Of a stretch of 64,000 nt of DNA, positions 48,170-60,337 are shown piece after piece. Source of the DNA: Neckera pumila (lineage: Eukaryota > Streptophyta > Bryopsida > Hypnales > Neckeraceae). Where the stretch lies: contig OZ018410.1 of the NCBI GenBank assembly GCA_963969595.1, forward strand, positions 2,790,001 to 2,854,000. Direction: 5' to 3'. The position numbers and the translations under genes are program-made. Each line of letters opens with the position of its first letter. The first letter of the stretch is position 1. The notes under the pieces were generated by a model, which searched no databases, was not told the DNA's origin, and saw only the letters and a program-made list of their open reading frames with translations.

Positions 48170-49760
48170 TTCTTGAAGGCACAGTGTGAACAGCGGTTAT
48201 CTTATCTGTTACGGATATTTGCAGAGTGTTCAACCTGCGTAGATACCGCTTCCGACCTCCGATAGTCCGCCATAGCCAAGCTCCAGCCAAGGAATTGCTC
48301 CAGTCAGTAGTGAGCGAATGCGTCGCAGCCACACACACTCCCAGCAATTTCAGAAGACTCAGGACGGAGACAAAGGCTACGATAGGATTTTAGAAATATC
48401 TGATGCAATAGGTGATTTCAATCAGCTGGAGCTTCGAATTTTACTCGGAGTCTTGGAACACACGCATGTTCGTTTCAAATCAGTTTCAAATCAAGAAGTG
48501 GTGTAATTCAAGTCAGTCAGAGCGCAACGCTTCATTTTTGCTGTTCTTCCTGTGGAATCTTGTCAGTGGAATAGTGCGCCAGGAAATTTTTGAGGTGAGT
48601 TGCTAATTTAAAGAACTTGTGGTTTAGGTTTATTAATTGATGTTAGGCAGTGTCATGGAGGTGTTCGATGTTGTCTTAGTACGAGTGCATGTAGAGTCTG
48701 TATACCGAGTTGACAAGAATGTGAAGAGTAGCGCTGATAGAAGTTTTTGGTTATTATGTTTTGAAGCTGTGGATTGATGACGTCAAGAAGTACAGTTTAC
48801 AATCCAGTTCTCATACTTTTAGAGCATTTGCATTCCCCAGAATGTTGTTCTTTTATTGAGAGTTTTCTGCTTGAAGGAATAGGTTTAGTAATGTATGGTC
48901 GAATTCGTTGAATTGGCGTGATTCAGAGCGCCAAAATTGTGACGTTCTTGTGCTAAGAAATCGAAAAATTAGGACCGGTGTAGATCCAAGGTTCCGGACG
49001 AGCGCCTGGAAAAGTTCCATCTCTTGAAATTTTTTGCCTTAAGATAACCTTGTCTCTGGTCGTTTGGAAATATGGCGTGCATGCTTGATCAAGAATTGAT
49101 ACTGGTACTGTGATTGTCTTCCGCATTTTCAGGTTTAGCTCAAACTCTCGTTTCTACCAAGTTTGTGGAGATGGATCCGGGGCAGCTAGTGTTACCAGTG
49201 GCAGGTATCATTGCAGCAGCTGCTGTCACTTTCTATGTCGTAAGCTTCCAAGAGATGAGTGCCAAGTCCTTCACAGACTATGAGACCAAAATTGATAATG
49301 ACGACGGCTCCCAAACTCAGCTCAAATCTTCAATGAGCTCCAGGAAGAGAAGAGATGCGAAGCAGGCTTCGAAGCCAAAGAAATGATGGCATTCTCTCAG
49401 GTGTTACAGAGCCTGTCCATTTGACAGTAGATCCAGCTCTCTCTTGCTGAGGATTCTGACTTCATGTTCAGAAACTATAAAAAATGGTTATCTAGAAACT
49501 TCTCTAGTGCCAGAATGAGAATTCTCACGGGCTGAGTGCATGAGTATCCTCACATTGTGAAGGTTTCTCGCCATCACAAAGTAAATTGGTGAAACATGTG
49601 AGTTTTAAGTCATGTTTGTGCCTCAGAGTGGGTGGACATGTAGCACTCTCAAAGTGATGCACATGCAGTACAGACACTGCCTGTGTCATGGTTTTTGAAT
49701 TTAACGTTAGAGTTTGTTATTTCTTAAGCAGATGAGAAATTGTGACAAAGGTTTCTTCAA
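48170..49760 (+). other. Inferred transcript of the 71-aa protein gene
   Basis: A GC-enriched leader of about 425 bp ends at a good donor (TTGAG/GTGAGT, exon end 48594). The next exon begins at 49133 after CCGCATTTTCAG. That exon carries 38 bp of leader, the coding region and a 3' region that loses coding-like composition after about 49700. A leader intron of 538 bp is common in plant genes of this kind. The transcript ends are estimates. Confidence 0.5.
49171..49386 (+). CDS. Small single-pass membrane protein, 71 aa
   Basis: Starts MDPGQLVLPVAG. One hydrophobic helix covers about residues 5-26 (LVLPVAGIIAAAAVTFYVVS), then an acidic segment, then a Ser/Lys/Arg-rich tail (SSRKRRDAKQASKPKK). 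Small plant proteins of this layout exist, but I cannot name one with confidence, and the function is unknown. I chose the ATG at 49171 because the upstream in-frame ATG at 49114 lies within the intron, before the acceptor at 49131-49132. The protein probably sits in the ER or another membrane with its basic tail in the cytosol; that is inference. Confidence 0.75.
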   Translation: MDPGQLVLPVAGIIAAAAVTFYVVSFQEMSAKSFTDYETKIDNDDGSQTQLKSSMSSRKRRDAKQASKPKK

Positions 49761-50793
49761 ATATGTGCTCCCCATCTTTTCTCTCGGTTGTCATATTTCA
49801 TCTTTGTTGCCGATTCAGCATTAGCAATCTCTTTGTGAGGTGCTCGTTCTGAAGTGTTTTGGTAGTGCCGATAGATGAAATTTTGCAGGTAGAGATAGAT
49901 TGTGTACTGAGAGCTGGTGCATATTTTGTGTGGTCGCCCCAAGACAATGAGGATCACTTCTAGAGAGGTACACAAGCATTGTACCTAATTGGAAACTCTC
50001 AATAAGTATCCATTCTAGCTATAATGCTTATAATCTTATATACAGATTAGTACTGTATTTGTCCAAAAAGGTTTAGGTTGTGTAACAAGTCGCTTATCCT
50101 TTTTTTGTTTACTATTTATGCAACTTCTTTGAGCGCAGATCTTGTTAATTTGATCATTGCTGTAAGGGAAAAGGGAATAGCTTAGACTGATTGAGTGATT
50201 TGATCCAGTTTTATGAAAACATAACGGACTGATCTGTAATCTGTTAGTGTAGATACTCATTGTAAAATTTGCATGCACTGTTAAAGTTGAAATTTACTGT
50301 CACTCAGTGAATGTGAAGGGCCTTATTCCCGAGTGCCGAATCAGGACTTCATGTAAGGTAAGTAAGCCGGAAGGGACTTGTGCGACAGATCCTGCTACAG
50401 TGAACCAATTCAGCGTCAAATCTTTGAGCCAGCTTCTTGGCATAGATTCGGAATGCTGTTTTACATCCAGTATGCAGTTCCTTGATTCACAAGTCCTCCA
50501 ATGACTTGCACAGAGACTGTTGATTTCATCAAATTGGCTGAATTCCAAGATCATTTGGCACTTTTCAGGGCATGCGGCCTGAAATGTAGATCTATTCCAA
50601 CCCTGTTTTCTTTAGAGCTCTGTGCCTATGAATGTCACAAAGTTGACAGTGTTTTGGGCCTTAAATCAAGGCAATCTAACAACATTGAGTATGGAAGTAT
50701 TCAAGTTCATCATTAATATCAATGGAACTTGTACGGGTGACAATGAAGTGTAGAAATGAGACAATGGTTTTATCTCACAATCTTGTTCTTTAG
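49761..50793. other. Region downstream of the small gene, weakly gene-like
   Basis: 50287-50640 has balanced composition and a 65-codon frame at 50307-50504, but no domain or splice framework was recognised. It might be a non-coding exon or a decayed gene fragment. Nothing else is evident. Confidence 0.3.
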
Positions 50794-51106
50794 TAAGGTA
50801 ACAGGTCCAGAAATCACTCATTTAAGAGCTGAAACTGAATTTTGGAGAGGTGAACCGTCTCAAAATATTTTCCAGTAAATTTTCCTTGGAAGACAAGAGG
50901 AGTTGGCATCTAATTCAAGTTGTTTCATATTTTTGGAGCTTTCTAGAATTAGTTATGAAATTTTGAAGTTGAAGTGGCATAGGGCTCTGAAATCACCCAC
51001 CCCCTAAAATGTACATTGTTAGTACATTACTGAAGGCTATGAAAAGCAACATCTACAAGCAGTGTACATTTAAATAGGATGGGCGATTTCAGAGCCTGTT
51101 AGCTTA
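50794..51106. mobile_element. TAAGGTA-ended element, 313 bp
   Basis: Begins TAAGGTAACAGGTCCAG and ends GAGCCTGTTAGCTTA. It is a close relative of 51773-52104 across its whole length (shared gaagttgaagtggcataggg and cacccaccccctaaaatgta). It has no coding capacity and is too short to be autonomous. Confidence 0.75.
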
Positions 51107-51345
51107 CCATGGTGTCTATTACAGACACTTGATTGATTGAGCTCAATTAAACAAGATCCAACTATTGAGTTTATGTCTAGTAAATATGAATGTAGAGCCT
51201 CATTATTAAGGTTTTTATTAAGAATAGTCATAGTGATAATCTTGTCGAATTTATTACCATGCATTGATCTTCTTAGGCAATATTGTCATAAAAAGAAGCT
51301 TCCTTTTTATAGAAATAACATCATTTTCTTCCACTCTCGTGCCTC

Positions 51346-51734
51346 TAAGGTAGGCAACCCATTTATGATCACTCCCCTCAACCACACACTTTGGCAATGT
51401 AGGCTATTCTCTTTCCATACAAGGAAGAGATGAATAGTGATCAATAATGGCACATTATGATTGACTACAAAATTCTCAATATTGCAACCAACTCGTGGTG
51501 GATTTTGTAACTAGTTCTTGCTTGGAATTAAAAAGTTCTATATGACCAATATAGGTTGAACAAAATCTTTAGCTAAGAAATTCATAGTAATTATATTTTA
51601 AGAAATAAAGTTATGGAAAATTATTGAATCCTTCCAAACTCTATTTCTGTACATGGGAAAATTTTCGCACTCAAGAAAGTTGCACTCCAAATATACGCAA
51701 TTATTTAAGTGGTTGGAAATGGGTTGACTACCTA
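51346..51734 (-). mobile_element. TAAGGTA-ended element, 389 bp
   Basis: The left end is TAAGGTAGGCAACCCATTT and the right end, read inverted, TAGGTAGTCAACCCATTT. The right part matches the reverse complement of 58500-58640 (gagtttggaaggatt and the atcaattttccataact-like stretch). It appears to be a shortened relative of 58498-59278. It lies between two elements of the 50794 type. Confidence 0.65.
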
Positions 51735-51772
51735 AGTTACATGTTGTTTTTGTAATGGTGCACTGCTCTTGT

Positions 51773-52104
51773 TAAGGTAACATGTCCAGAAATTGCCCAT
51801 TTAAGAGCTGAAAGTGAATTTTAGGGAGGTAAAGCTTCTTAATAATAATTTCAGTAAATTTTCCTTGAAAGACAAGTGGAATTGACATTTGACCCAAGTT
51901 GTTTCATAGTTTTTGATGCTTTCTAGGATTAGTTATGAAATTTTGAAGTTGAAGTGGCATAGGGCTCTAAAATCGCCCACCCCCTAAAATGTACACAATT
52001 TGTACATTACTGAAGGCTATGAAAAAGTAACATGTACAAGAACTCTACATTTGAGTAGGATGGGCAAAATTAGAGCTTGTGCGATTTTAGAGCCTGTTAC
52101 CTTA
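51773..52104. mobile_element. TAAGGTA-ended element, 332 bp
   Basis: Begins TAAGGTAACATGTCCAG and ends GAGCCTGTTACCTTA, near-perfect inverted ends of about 14 bp allowing mismatches. It is the sister of 50794-51106. A third, more distant relative in the opposite direction ends at 58457 (GAGCCTGTTACCTTA), and interior likeness is seen near 39480-39720. Confidence 0.78.
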
Positions 52105-52975
52105 TCCTTTCCATGTTTTATCAATGTGTTCCTTATTCCTCAGTCTAGCTGAAATAGTTTCACTTTTTCATTATTGTCATGTACTTGAAAGCTTGAACAT
52201 TCTCAAGCTTTAAAGTTCCATAATTCTGTTTATATGTAACATGTGCCACTGTTAAGGTAAGATCATAGCAATTACTAAATTAATTTCAGAAATCTCTAAA
52301 AAATAAGCCATAAATAATGTATTTTTACATTGTTTTAAAAGTACAAGGCAACCAAGCACAGTAGAAAAGTACTCCGTACATACAAACTTCAATACTGTAT
52401 AAGAAGAGATGTCATCAGTTAAGTTGAAAGAGTATTCATTTGAGTCTCAAATACGTTCGTTACTTCACTGAAAATATTTTGAACAAACTGAACTGGTAAC
52501 TGAACCTCGTCGGTTACATTCTCATATTCTCATTCTTTTTACAATTGAAATTTGTTCTCAAATTTTAGGGTTCCTTACTTCTATTCAATATACAGTACCA
52601 CATTGTTTCAGCTGCAGTTCCCACGTACACATTCAGAATTCTTTGATATTTCGTCAACTTCAAAACTGACAACGAAGTCGTGGCTGGCGCAGGGCGGCTG
52701 GGTGGGCTGTTTCTGGGGTCACGGTCAAGTCCATTCCACGCGGCTTGCTCTCAGGGTCCCTCAAAGCAAATTAAAACCCAAAAATCCATCCCTTCCTCCC
52801 CAAAAATCCAAAACACTGCACGTATAACTTACAAAATAGTGCGACTCGCTCACTCATCCCGCGCTAGAGGTTTGTTCGAGTGCACCATCATCTCTCCCAC
52901 TTGAGTAACTTAACTTTAGCTTAAACCCCGTCCCTCTCTTCTGTCAGTCCAGCGTTACACTAATCTCGACAGCTA
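52105..52975. other. Intergenic stretch, then probable promoter of the 99-aa protein gene
   Basis: 52105-52660 is AT-rich with one TACTCCGTAC motif near 52371. From about 52670 GC rises and the sequence becomes promoter- or leader-like. GTATAACTT near 52819 could serve as a TATA-like element, but this is weak. No other gene is seen. Confidence 0.35.
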
Positions 52976-53660
52976 GTTGTGGATCGAAGTGTCCTTCATA
53001 AGTTGCTGAGTCAGTAGCTCGTCTGTGCAATTTTGGGTGCGCTTTGAGAGACAAATTTGGAGATCTAACTGAAGTTAAGTTAGAGGTGGAGTTTTGGAGC
53101 CTGTTTGGAGTTGCTGCAGATCTATCGAAACCAGAACCCAACTTGGGAGCCAACTGTCTGGATCGAAGAGTGCTAGTTTAGTTTAGTTTTCGGGGTTTCG
53201 AAGCCTATTTGGAGTTGATGCACGTCTAGCAAAACTGGAAACAACCAACTCGGAAGCTAGCCAACTGAGTGGATCGAAGTGGGCTGTTTACCTTGCATAG
53301 TGTCGGTAGCTCGTCTATGGGATATTGGGATTTGAGAGGCTAATTGGAGACTAATTAGCTAGCTGATTTTAGAACTGGGGTTTTGGAGCCCATGCCATTT
53401 GGAGTTGTTGTAGATCTAACAAAACCAGAAACTATTTGGGAAACCTGGCCGTTAATTTAATTGGGAGGCAACTGTCTACATCGATTGCAGAGTGTCGGTT
53501 GCTCGTCGACTGTGGGATTGGAGAGGCGAACTGGAGAGCCTACTGGTGCAGTCAGAAGCGAATTAAAGGTTTGAAGCCCGTTGTGAAGCCCGTTGTGCAT
53601 CGGAGTTCTTGCAGACCAGATCTAGCAAGTTCACCAAGTAAGCCATCCCAGGATATATCT
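52976..53660 (+). repeat. Imperfect tandem repeats in the leader of the 99-aa protein gene
   Basis: Recurring blocks in the same order: ggatcgaag (52981, 53160, 53271, degenerate near 53480), tttggagttgNtg (53105, 53209, 53399), and a gtNggtNgctcgtc block (about 53010, 53303, 53495). The units run to about 110-230 bp with indels, giving about three rounds. They lie directly upstream of the ATG at 53672 with no other gene between, so they are probably part of the leader or proximal promoter. Confidence 0.7.
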
Positions 53661-53671
53661 AACCGTCAAGC

Positions 53672-53971
53672 ATGGACGGGTACTACGGCAACCGAGGAGT
53701 GGAGGAACACTTCTGGATGAACTCGCAGTATGGCGGCAGGCCTTCCGAAGTGACGTACCGAGGGTCGTACTCCACCAACAGGGACGGCGAGCACTACTTC
53801 CAATCCGCCATGGTCATTTGCTTCGCTTACATCCTGGCGCGCATGTTCTTCAACGGCCTGGTGGGTCTCCTCCTGGTGGGCCTCTTTCTGGTCCTCATTA
53901 TGCAGCTCCTCGACAGTGCCTCGGCCTCCTTCAGACCTCGCGCGGATTACTCCCGACGCCGGATGTTTTAA
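53672..53971 (+). CDS. Small membrane protein, 99 aa
   Basis: Begins MDGYYGNRGVEEHFWMNSQY, with a polar N-terminal half rich in Tyr, Gly and Ser. A long hydrophobic segment at about 43-80 (MVICFAYILARMFFNGLVGL, then LLVGLFLVLIMQLL) probably forms one or two membrane helices. A basic tail ends DYSRRRMF. The codons are GC-rich like those of ClpC, which supports a real gene; the antisense frame at 53666-54016 is its shadow. The ATG is the first after the repeat-rich leader and fits the strong coding start. No named family is recognised. Confidence 0.7.
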   Translation: MDGYYGNRGVEEHFWMNSQYGGRPSEVTYRGSYSTNRDGEHYFQSAMVICFAYILARMFFNGLVGLLLVGLFLVLIMQLLDSASASFRPRADYSRRRMF

Positions 53972-54059
53972 TTTCGTCACGACAAGTACTCCGGCTTTTG
54001 TACATTGAAAGAACAATCGAGACTAGCTTGGAATTAGATGTGTACATATTTCTTTAATT

Positions 54060-56738
54060 AAATTTTAGCTCGGGTAGTGAGTGATGAGGCCGCTTCGAGG
54101 ATCTCTCAATCCTGGGGTCGCTCTTGCTTAATATAATTCTCCTGACTGTAATGGACCGGTTTCTGTATCCGAGTTTTGATCTTATGTTGGTTGTATTGCT
54201 TAATGGCTTGTTCAGTTTAGGGTGAGCTTGCTAGTGAGACGTTTTGAGCTTGTCGATCTTGAATGGTTCTGCAGTTCTGCTTGGGTATCAGGTTGCAGAT
54301 CGAGATGTCAGAGGATATTGGAAATAAGCTGAGATGCAGGAAACCCCTGTGGCCCTGTCTAAATGTCCATGGCCTTTTTTGACCTTCCGTTGGAGTTTGC
54401 TCAAACCTAAACAAAAAGCCCAATTTTTTATTTGTTTCATCATTCAAAATGAAATCTTAACCATATGAATTCAAACGAGATGTATTATGGATGGCACAGG
54501 GAAATGAAACTTCAAAATATCAAGATATAATATCACACATTTATTGAAAGATTATAATGTTTGATAAGAAGGTATTAAAACTATGAAAATAAGAGTTTCA
54601 ATCCAATCTTTCCATATCAATTCTAAAATTGAGGTCATGAAAATATACAAGACTAAAGGACATATCACATATAACTACAACTTATGGCTTCTCAAAATCT
54701 ACTTTATAATTTTTTAAATGAATTTTCAATGTAATTTTTCTTCAAGATTCAGTGTAGTTGAGGGTCATCTCCATAAACTCTAAACACTAAAAAATGAAGT
54801 ATGTACACTTTTGCACAAAAAATGCAATAGAAAAATCATAAATAATTTACTTTAGAATTTGGATTTTAAAGCTTAAAGGATACTCAACTAAAAAAAACTA
54901 TCCAAAATAGTAATTCAGTAGGATTTTATATTACTTCAAATTTTAATTAACACCAAAGTATGGTGCCTTGAGTATTTTGGAGTTAATTAGAAGTTTGGGA
55001 CTTGATTAACCTTGAAATGTTGTTGAGGATGCAAAATATCCTTTGAATTATTTTGTCTAAGTCTATAGGATGGAAAAAAAACTTTTTTTCATTTTAGGGG
55101 AGGTTGCTTGAGTATATTTTGAATGAATAGTATTGCCAATTCTTTCATTATGATATTATTGACTTTTCAATATAAGAAGATGCTTAATCCATAAATCACC
55201 CTTGTAAGTAGTGCATTGGGCCATTTTTTGCTATTTACTTTTAAGGTGAATTTTTGCTACAAAAATGATATTTTTTAAATTTAGATCCAACCGATGAAAT
55301 GAATGATATCAAGTGTAGTTTCTATTCCAATGGAAAGTTTTGAAAATTTATACTCCGTAATTCCTAAGAATTTATAGCAATATGAATTTAAAGGCTACAA
55401 CCATAGTTTGTCAATATTCTAATTTTACAATGACACAATAATTTTGGTTTATACAATGTATTTGATATTAATTTTTGTCATTCTTTTCTTTAAAAATTCA
55501 CAATAATTTCAAATCCTTTTCAAACAAATTTGAAAAATTTACAACCTGTAACACATTTACAATTTCATCTTTGAAAAATAAATATAAATTTTTTCATTTG
55601 TACTAATTTTGCAAAACGGCAACAAAAAAAACAATAGATAATAAAGCTTGAAATCAATGGTTATGGCCCCACTCTTTTAGGATTAACCTTCCAATGATGC
55701 AATGGCCTCAACTGACTGGGCAATGGATGATAGAGAGTCCTTCTATATATATAAGATAGAATCAAGATTTTCATCCTTGGAATTTTGTGTGGGTAAAGAG
55801 AAGAGGTTTTGCACAATAGTGTGACCTCCAATGAGTGCTTTTGTTTTTTTTCAAACAAGTGATTCTCACGATACCCAAAATGATTGATGATTTCCACGGT
55901 GACCATCCCGGCTTTTTAGAATTAAGTTGGTTGATAATGTTTTTGCACTATAAAAAACCCATGTTTTTCTTAGGGATTTTTTTGGAGATCCAACTATTTT
56001 TCTATTAACATTTGACATTACTATTGACAAAAAAATACTTGGACCTCCAGAAAATTCCGTCAAAAAAAAACATAGATTTTTTATAGTATTGGTGTTGTAG
56101 TTTATAGATCCTATATATTGGTGTGTAGAGATATAGCCGTATGACCACAATTGGCAATGCTATCATGTTGCAACTGGAAATTTCAATCCTGATATGGGAA
56201 TCTAAAGGAAATGAAATATTGCGGATATTTGAGCAAATGCTATGAAGTAGTATGTTGTAAAACTGACCCTCCTCTTCAAATCAACCCTATAAAAAGTTGT
56301 TGCAAGGATATGAGGTGGTCCTTGAATGGACCACTTTAGCCTTTAATTGAATCAAGAAAAAAATATTCTTTTTTGCAAGAGCCAATCATTAGCTTTTATT
56401 TCCTCAAATTACTTTAGAAGTTGTAAGTGGACGCATTTAGGAGACCTAAGGTCACAAAGAGGTACCTTCACCCAAATTCTTAGGAGATTCATGACTAATT
56501 CAAAAATGCTTCAAAAAACATGAAACCGCTTGTATTATATTTGGCATCTATTTTTCTTTCTTTGATAAATAAGTTAAAAATATTTCTATTCATGCAAACC
56601 TATGAAAAGGGCATACCTTTCCTAAAATGGTCGCTTTTAGAACATATTGCTATATTAATCATCTAGGATATGCACTTTGAAGCACTACAAGATGAATTAG
56701 GCTAACTAGACAAACAAATTGTAATGAGCCTGCATTAA
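54060..56738. other. AT-rich intergenic stretch, no gene seen
   Basis: Only short ORFs occur. It holds a TACTCCGTAA motif near 55352. 55930-56090 contains a short inverted pair around aaaaacccatgtttttct and aaaaaaacatagatttttt. The rest is featureless to eye. Confidence 0.45.
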
Positions 56739-57682
56739 CCTCTAAAAGACCAACATGCATTTTTTGGCTACATAGAAATTTTGGGCAAGTATGTGTGATT
56801 GGAGATTTCCATATTTTTGGCCCACAATTTAATGGAAGGTGGGAACAAGGAATATCTTTCATATGCACTAAATTTCATGATATTTGGAAATGTGAATTAA
56901 AAGTTATGGCCTAATATGTTACTTTTTTTTGTAACTAGTCAATCCGGTCAGATTAAAAAGAATAATTCTTTCAAAAACAATAATTTGAAATTAGTTTTCT
57001 AGAGTTATATATACGTGAAAAGCTTTTAATCATCCCGTTTTGATCAATGAGTCAAAAGTTATGAGAATTTTTAGTTTGCGGGAATGTTTAGTTATGAGAA
57101 TTTTTAGAATGATTCTCTACTTTAAAATAAATTTTGAAGTCCTTTATCGTACTCAATTTTCAATGTTTTTTGAAAAAATAGAAACCATAGGATGTAGATT
57201 ATTTATTACAAGATTTCAACCATTGGGATTGGCATTTTTTAATTCCATATTTTAATTCTTAACAATTTAGTATTTTGAACCATTCTCTACTATTGTTTAT
57301 ATACTATTTTTTCCCTATATGTTGCACAATTCCAAATGATGTAAAAATTTTCAAGCATGTAGCCAACTTGCTGTGAATAATGAGTCCAAAGAGTTAACAC
57401 CATTTTAGACATTTTTTTCATACAAAAGTGACCTTGTGAAGTGCAGCTACCCGATTTTTCACAGGGACAAATAAAAGGTTTTTTGTCAATTCAAATGTTA
57501 ATATCTTGCAATCCACATGGAGGAATTTCTGAATTTTTTTTCTACATCTTCTCAAACCAATGTACTACAAGATCCTATGCTTACATGATCAAAAAGAAGT
57601 TCCCTAAAAATTTGGTACTTATACTAATAATGGCAATTTTTGAGCGTTTTTGGTGAAAACACAGTCATGGAACTTTAGGGGT
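56739..57682 (-). mobile_element. TTAA-family element S2 (copy h), about 944 bp
   Basis: TTAA at 56735-56738 and 57683-57686 (with one extra T). The ends are CCTCTAAAAGACC and GGAACTTTAGGGG. It is in the same orientation as copy d and matches it throughout, including gtgaccttgtgaag near 57430. No coding capacity. Confidence 0.75.
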
Positions 57683-57687
57683 TTAAG

Positions 57688-58457
57688 TAGGGTATTCTAG
57701 AAAGTGCCTCTTTTCTAAAAGCAACCTCTAACTTAGAAGTACATTTTGCTTTCTTCAATGTACCAGTAGTATTCATTTCAGGAGGTGGTTGCTTCTAGTG
57801 ACCATTGTGTTTCAACTTCAAGAAAATTTAACTAATTCTACAAAGGTCCAAAAAATATGAAACAACTTGGTTTACTTGCCAATTGCATTTTTTCTTCCTA
57901 CAAAAATTTATTGAAAATTGTTTTGAGGAGTTCAACTTCTTCCTAAATGCAATTAGCTCTTAAAATGTTACTTAAAGAGCAAACTACCTTACACCTAAAG
58001 TCCCATGTAGTAACTTAATTAATTCATTAGATATGATCAGACATTCAGGGCTGGAAAACAAAGCAACAGACTTGAAAATTGCATGGTTGTTAAAAACCAC
58101 CCATATTAATGGCTATGAAATGCCCAAACGAGGTGGTTCTAAAATTGACTTCTATAGTCATTGAATGAATCGAGGAAAGAAGCATTATTAATTGCAAGAA
58201 CCAATCATTTTCTTAGCTTTCCTCATCTCTCTTTAGAATTGCAAGTAAACGGTCATATATAGGCATCTACAGCACAACTCATTTGAAAATCCATAACAAA
58301 TTCAATAATGCTTTGAAAGATATGAAACCACTTGTGTTAGATTCCTCATCTATTTTTCTATCTCTGAAAAATGAGCTAAAAAATATTCCCATCCAAGTAA
58401 ATACATGAATAAGGCAGACCAGCCCTTTGATGAGCGGTTTTTGAGCCTGTTACCTTA
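57688..58457. mobile_element. Remnant related to the TAAGGTA-ended family
   Basis: Ends GAGCCTGTTACCTTA at 58457. Parts (ccaaaaaatatgaaacaact near 57847 and a complementary cttcaactt block) resemble 50794-51106 in reverse complement. The left end is not defined. No gene is seen. Confidence 0.45.
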
Positions 58458-58497
58458 ATGATTCAACGTGAGAAGAAAATTTGCATACACTATTGCT

Positions 58498-59278
58498 TAA
58501 GGTAACCGACCCATTTCCAACCACTTAAGCAATTACGCCTATTTGGAGTACAATTTTTTCGAGTGCGGATTTTTTCTCGTGTATAAAAATAGAGTTTGGA
58601 AGGATTGCATATTTTTTCCAAAATTTTATTACCAAAAACATAATTGCTATGAATTTTTAGTGGAAGATTCTCTTAGACCTATAATGGTGATACAGACCTT
58701 TATATTTCTGAACATAAGCTAATTGCAAAATTGACCAAAGGTTAGTTATAATATTGATTGCCTTGCAACCAATCATATTGCACCACACCTGCTCCAGGAA
58801 TTGAGCCACAAATTCACGAAAAGACAATAGTCTAAGTTAGAGCCACCCATTCCCAACCAATGACCTATTCTCGACCTGTAGGTGCACGTACTTTTGACCA
58901 AGCTTAGAATGTTTTTTTTTTCCCTTTTTAAGGTTGGAACTAATAAATACATGATACACGTCCCAAGTTGTGAGAAAGAAAGTAGGAAATAATGATTAGG
59001 GAAAAAGTTATTGAATGATCGGCATTAGAAGAGTCTAGATGTTGGCCATAGGTCCAAAGCACTTTTTGCCTCCCAAAATTCCTAGTAATTTCAGTTCAAG
59101 CAATAAAATTACCAATTTTTTTGCAATCCTTGTCATTTCTATTGATGTACCTCTGAAAAATATTTGGTTTGCCTTCACGGCTCCAAATCATGTTGGAATT
59201 CCTTATTCAGTCGGTTATGAGTGGCTCTACCTCATATCACCAAAATGGGGGGTGATCAGAAAGGGGTCGGCTACCTTA
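58498..59278. mobile_element. TAAGGTA-ended element, 781 bp
   Basis: The left end is TAAGGTAACCGACCCATTTCC and the right end GGGGTCGGCTACCTTA, inverted ends of about 15 bp. The interior contains a 91-codon frame (59039-59314, running past the end) without a known domain. It appears to be the longer relative of 51346-51734. Confidence 0.65.
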
Positions 59279-60081
59279 CATGTGCACATCATGTGGAGAC
59301 AGATTTTATGCTAGCCATGGCTTCTGAGGGTAACGTAACGTGAAGAGAAGAAGCTCTGACAATGATATCCTTGGTGCTTGATGTGAACAAAAATCAAGAG
59401 TGTTCTGCTCCTTCTAGACGCAGAATAATGTAAGATACAATGCTGAACTTTGCATTGCCATGTAAGTTAACTTAAGTTATATCCTGCAGGATTTGAGGAT
59501 TCTAAGGAACTGCAGATGTACTTAAATTAATAGTGAGGCGTACTGGTAGGACTGGCTGCAAGTTACTGTCCTCAAAACAACGCCCTTGTCTGCCTGCAAA
59601 ATGGAAAGAAAGTGCGATACGAGATCCACATTGTGTCAGTCATGGTACATTCACTGTTTTTGCTTCTTTGTTACGCTAGTCCACTTTTTTGGCTCTAAGG
59701 TAGAAGCACCAATAATCGATCATTTAAGGATTTTGGAGCAGATTGTGCACAGTATGAGGCGGTGGAAATTTTTTCCATGTAGGAAGATAGGAAATATGGA
59801 GATTGCAAAATTTTCAGAATTTATTTTCCAAAATTGAAATTACAGTGAATTTTGGGAGCCCAAAAGTGCATTTCACTAGTAGACAATGTCTAGAGTCTTC
59901 CAATTCCAATCGTCAAGGATGCTCACTACTTTGGAACATGTATTATAACCATATTAGTCCCACCTTGAAAAGGATTGAAAAACAACACTCAAGCCTAATT
60001 TCCAACCTAAGGTTGGAAACAATGCATCCTACAGGTTGGGTACTGGGCGTGGTCGACAACTGGTGCTTCTACCTTTAGAGT
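59279..60081. other. Intergenic stretch, no gene seen
   Basis: Several short plus-strand frames (59586-59837, 59803-60078) overlap each other but carry no recognised motif. The parts gtgcacttttgacc-like and ggttggaaacaatgcat suggest relation to the neighbouring element at 58498-59278. Confidence 0.35.
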
Positions 60082-60337
60082 CTACACAAAATAGTGAAAT
60101 TAGATTGCCTTGTCAATTAGGTTGCCTTACATGAGATAACTTACCTCATATATCAATGCTTGTTCCATATGGAAGCGCATGCCACTCTCTAAACCAAGCC
60201 ATGAACTGGTGCACAAATATATCCCATACACATGGCTCTCAAATGAATGCATCATTGTACAAAAGCAATGAATATTTCTATAGTGTGGATTGTCAAGAAA
60301 TTAGTGAGAGGCAACCTAGTTTCACTATTTTGTATAG
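60082..60337. mobile_element. 256-bp MITE with CTATACAAAATAGTGAAAT-type ends
   Basis: The left end is CTACACAAAATAGTGAAATT then AGATTGCCTT, and the right end is the inverted AACCTAGTTTCACTATTTTGTATAG. The inverted repeats are about 28 bp. The same ends bound 62512-62764 (253 bp). A single left end of the family is at 42352, just left of TTAA copy f. Confidence 0.78.

Noticed and set aside
53666..54016. Minus-strand frame of 116 codons
   Set aside because: Antisense to the 99-aa membrane protein; His/Glu-rich shadow peptide without motifs.
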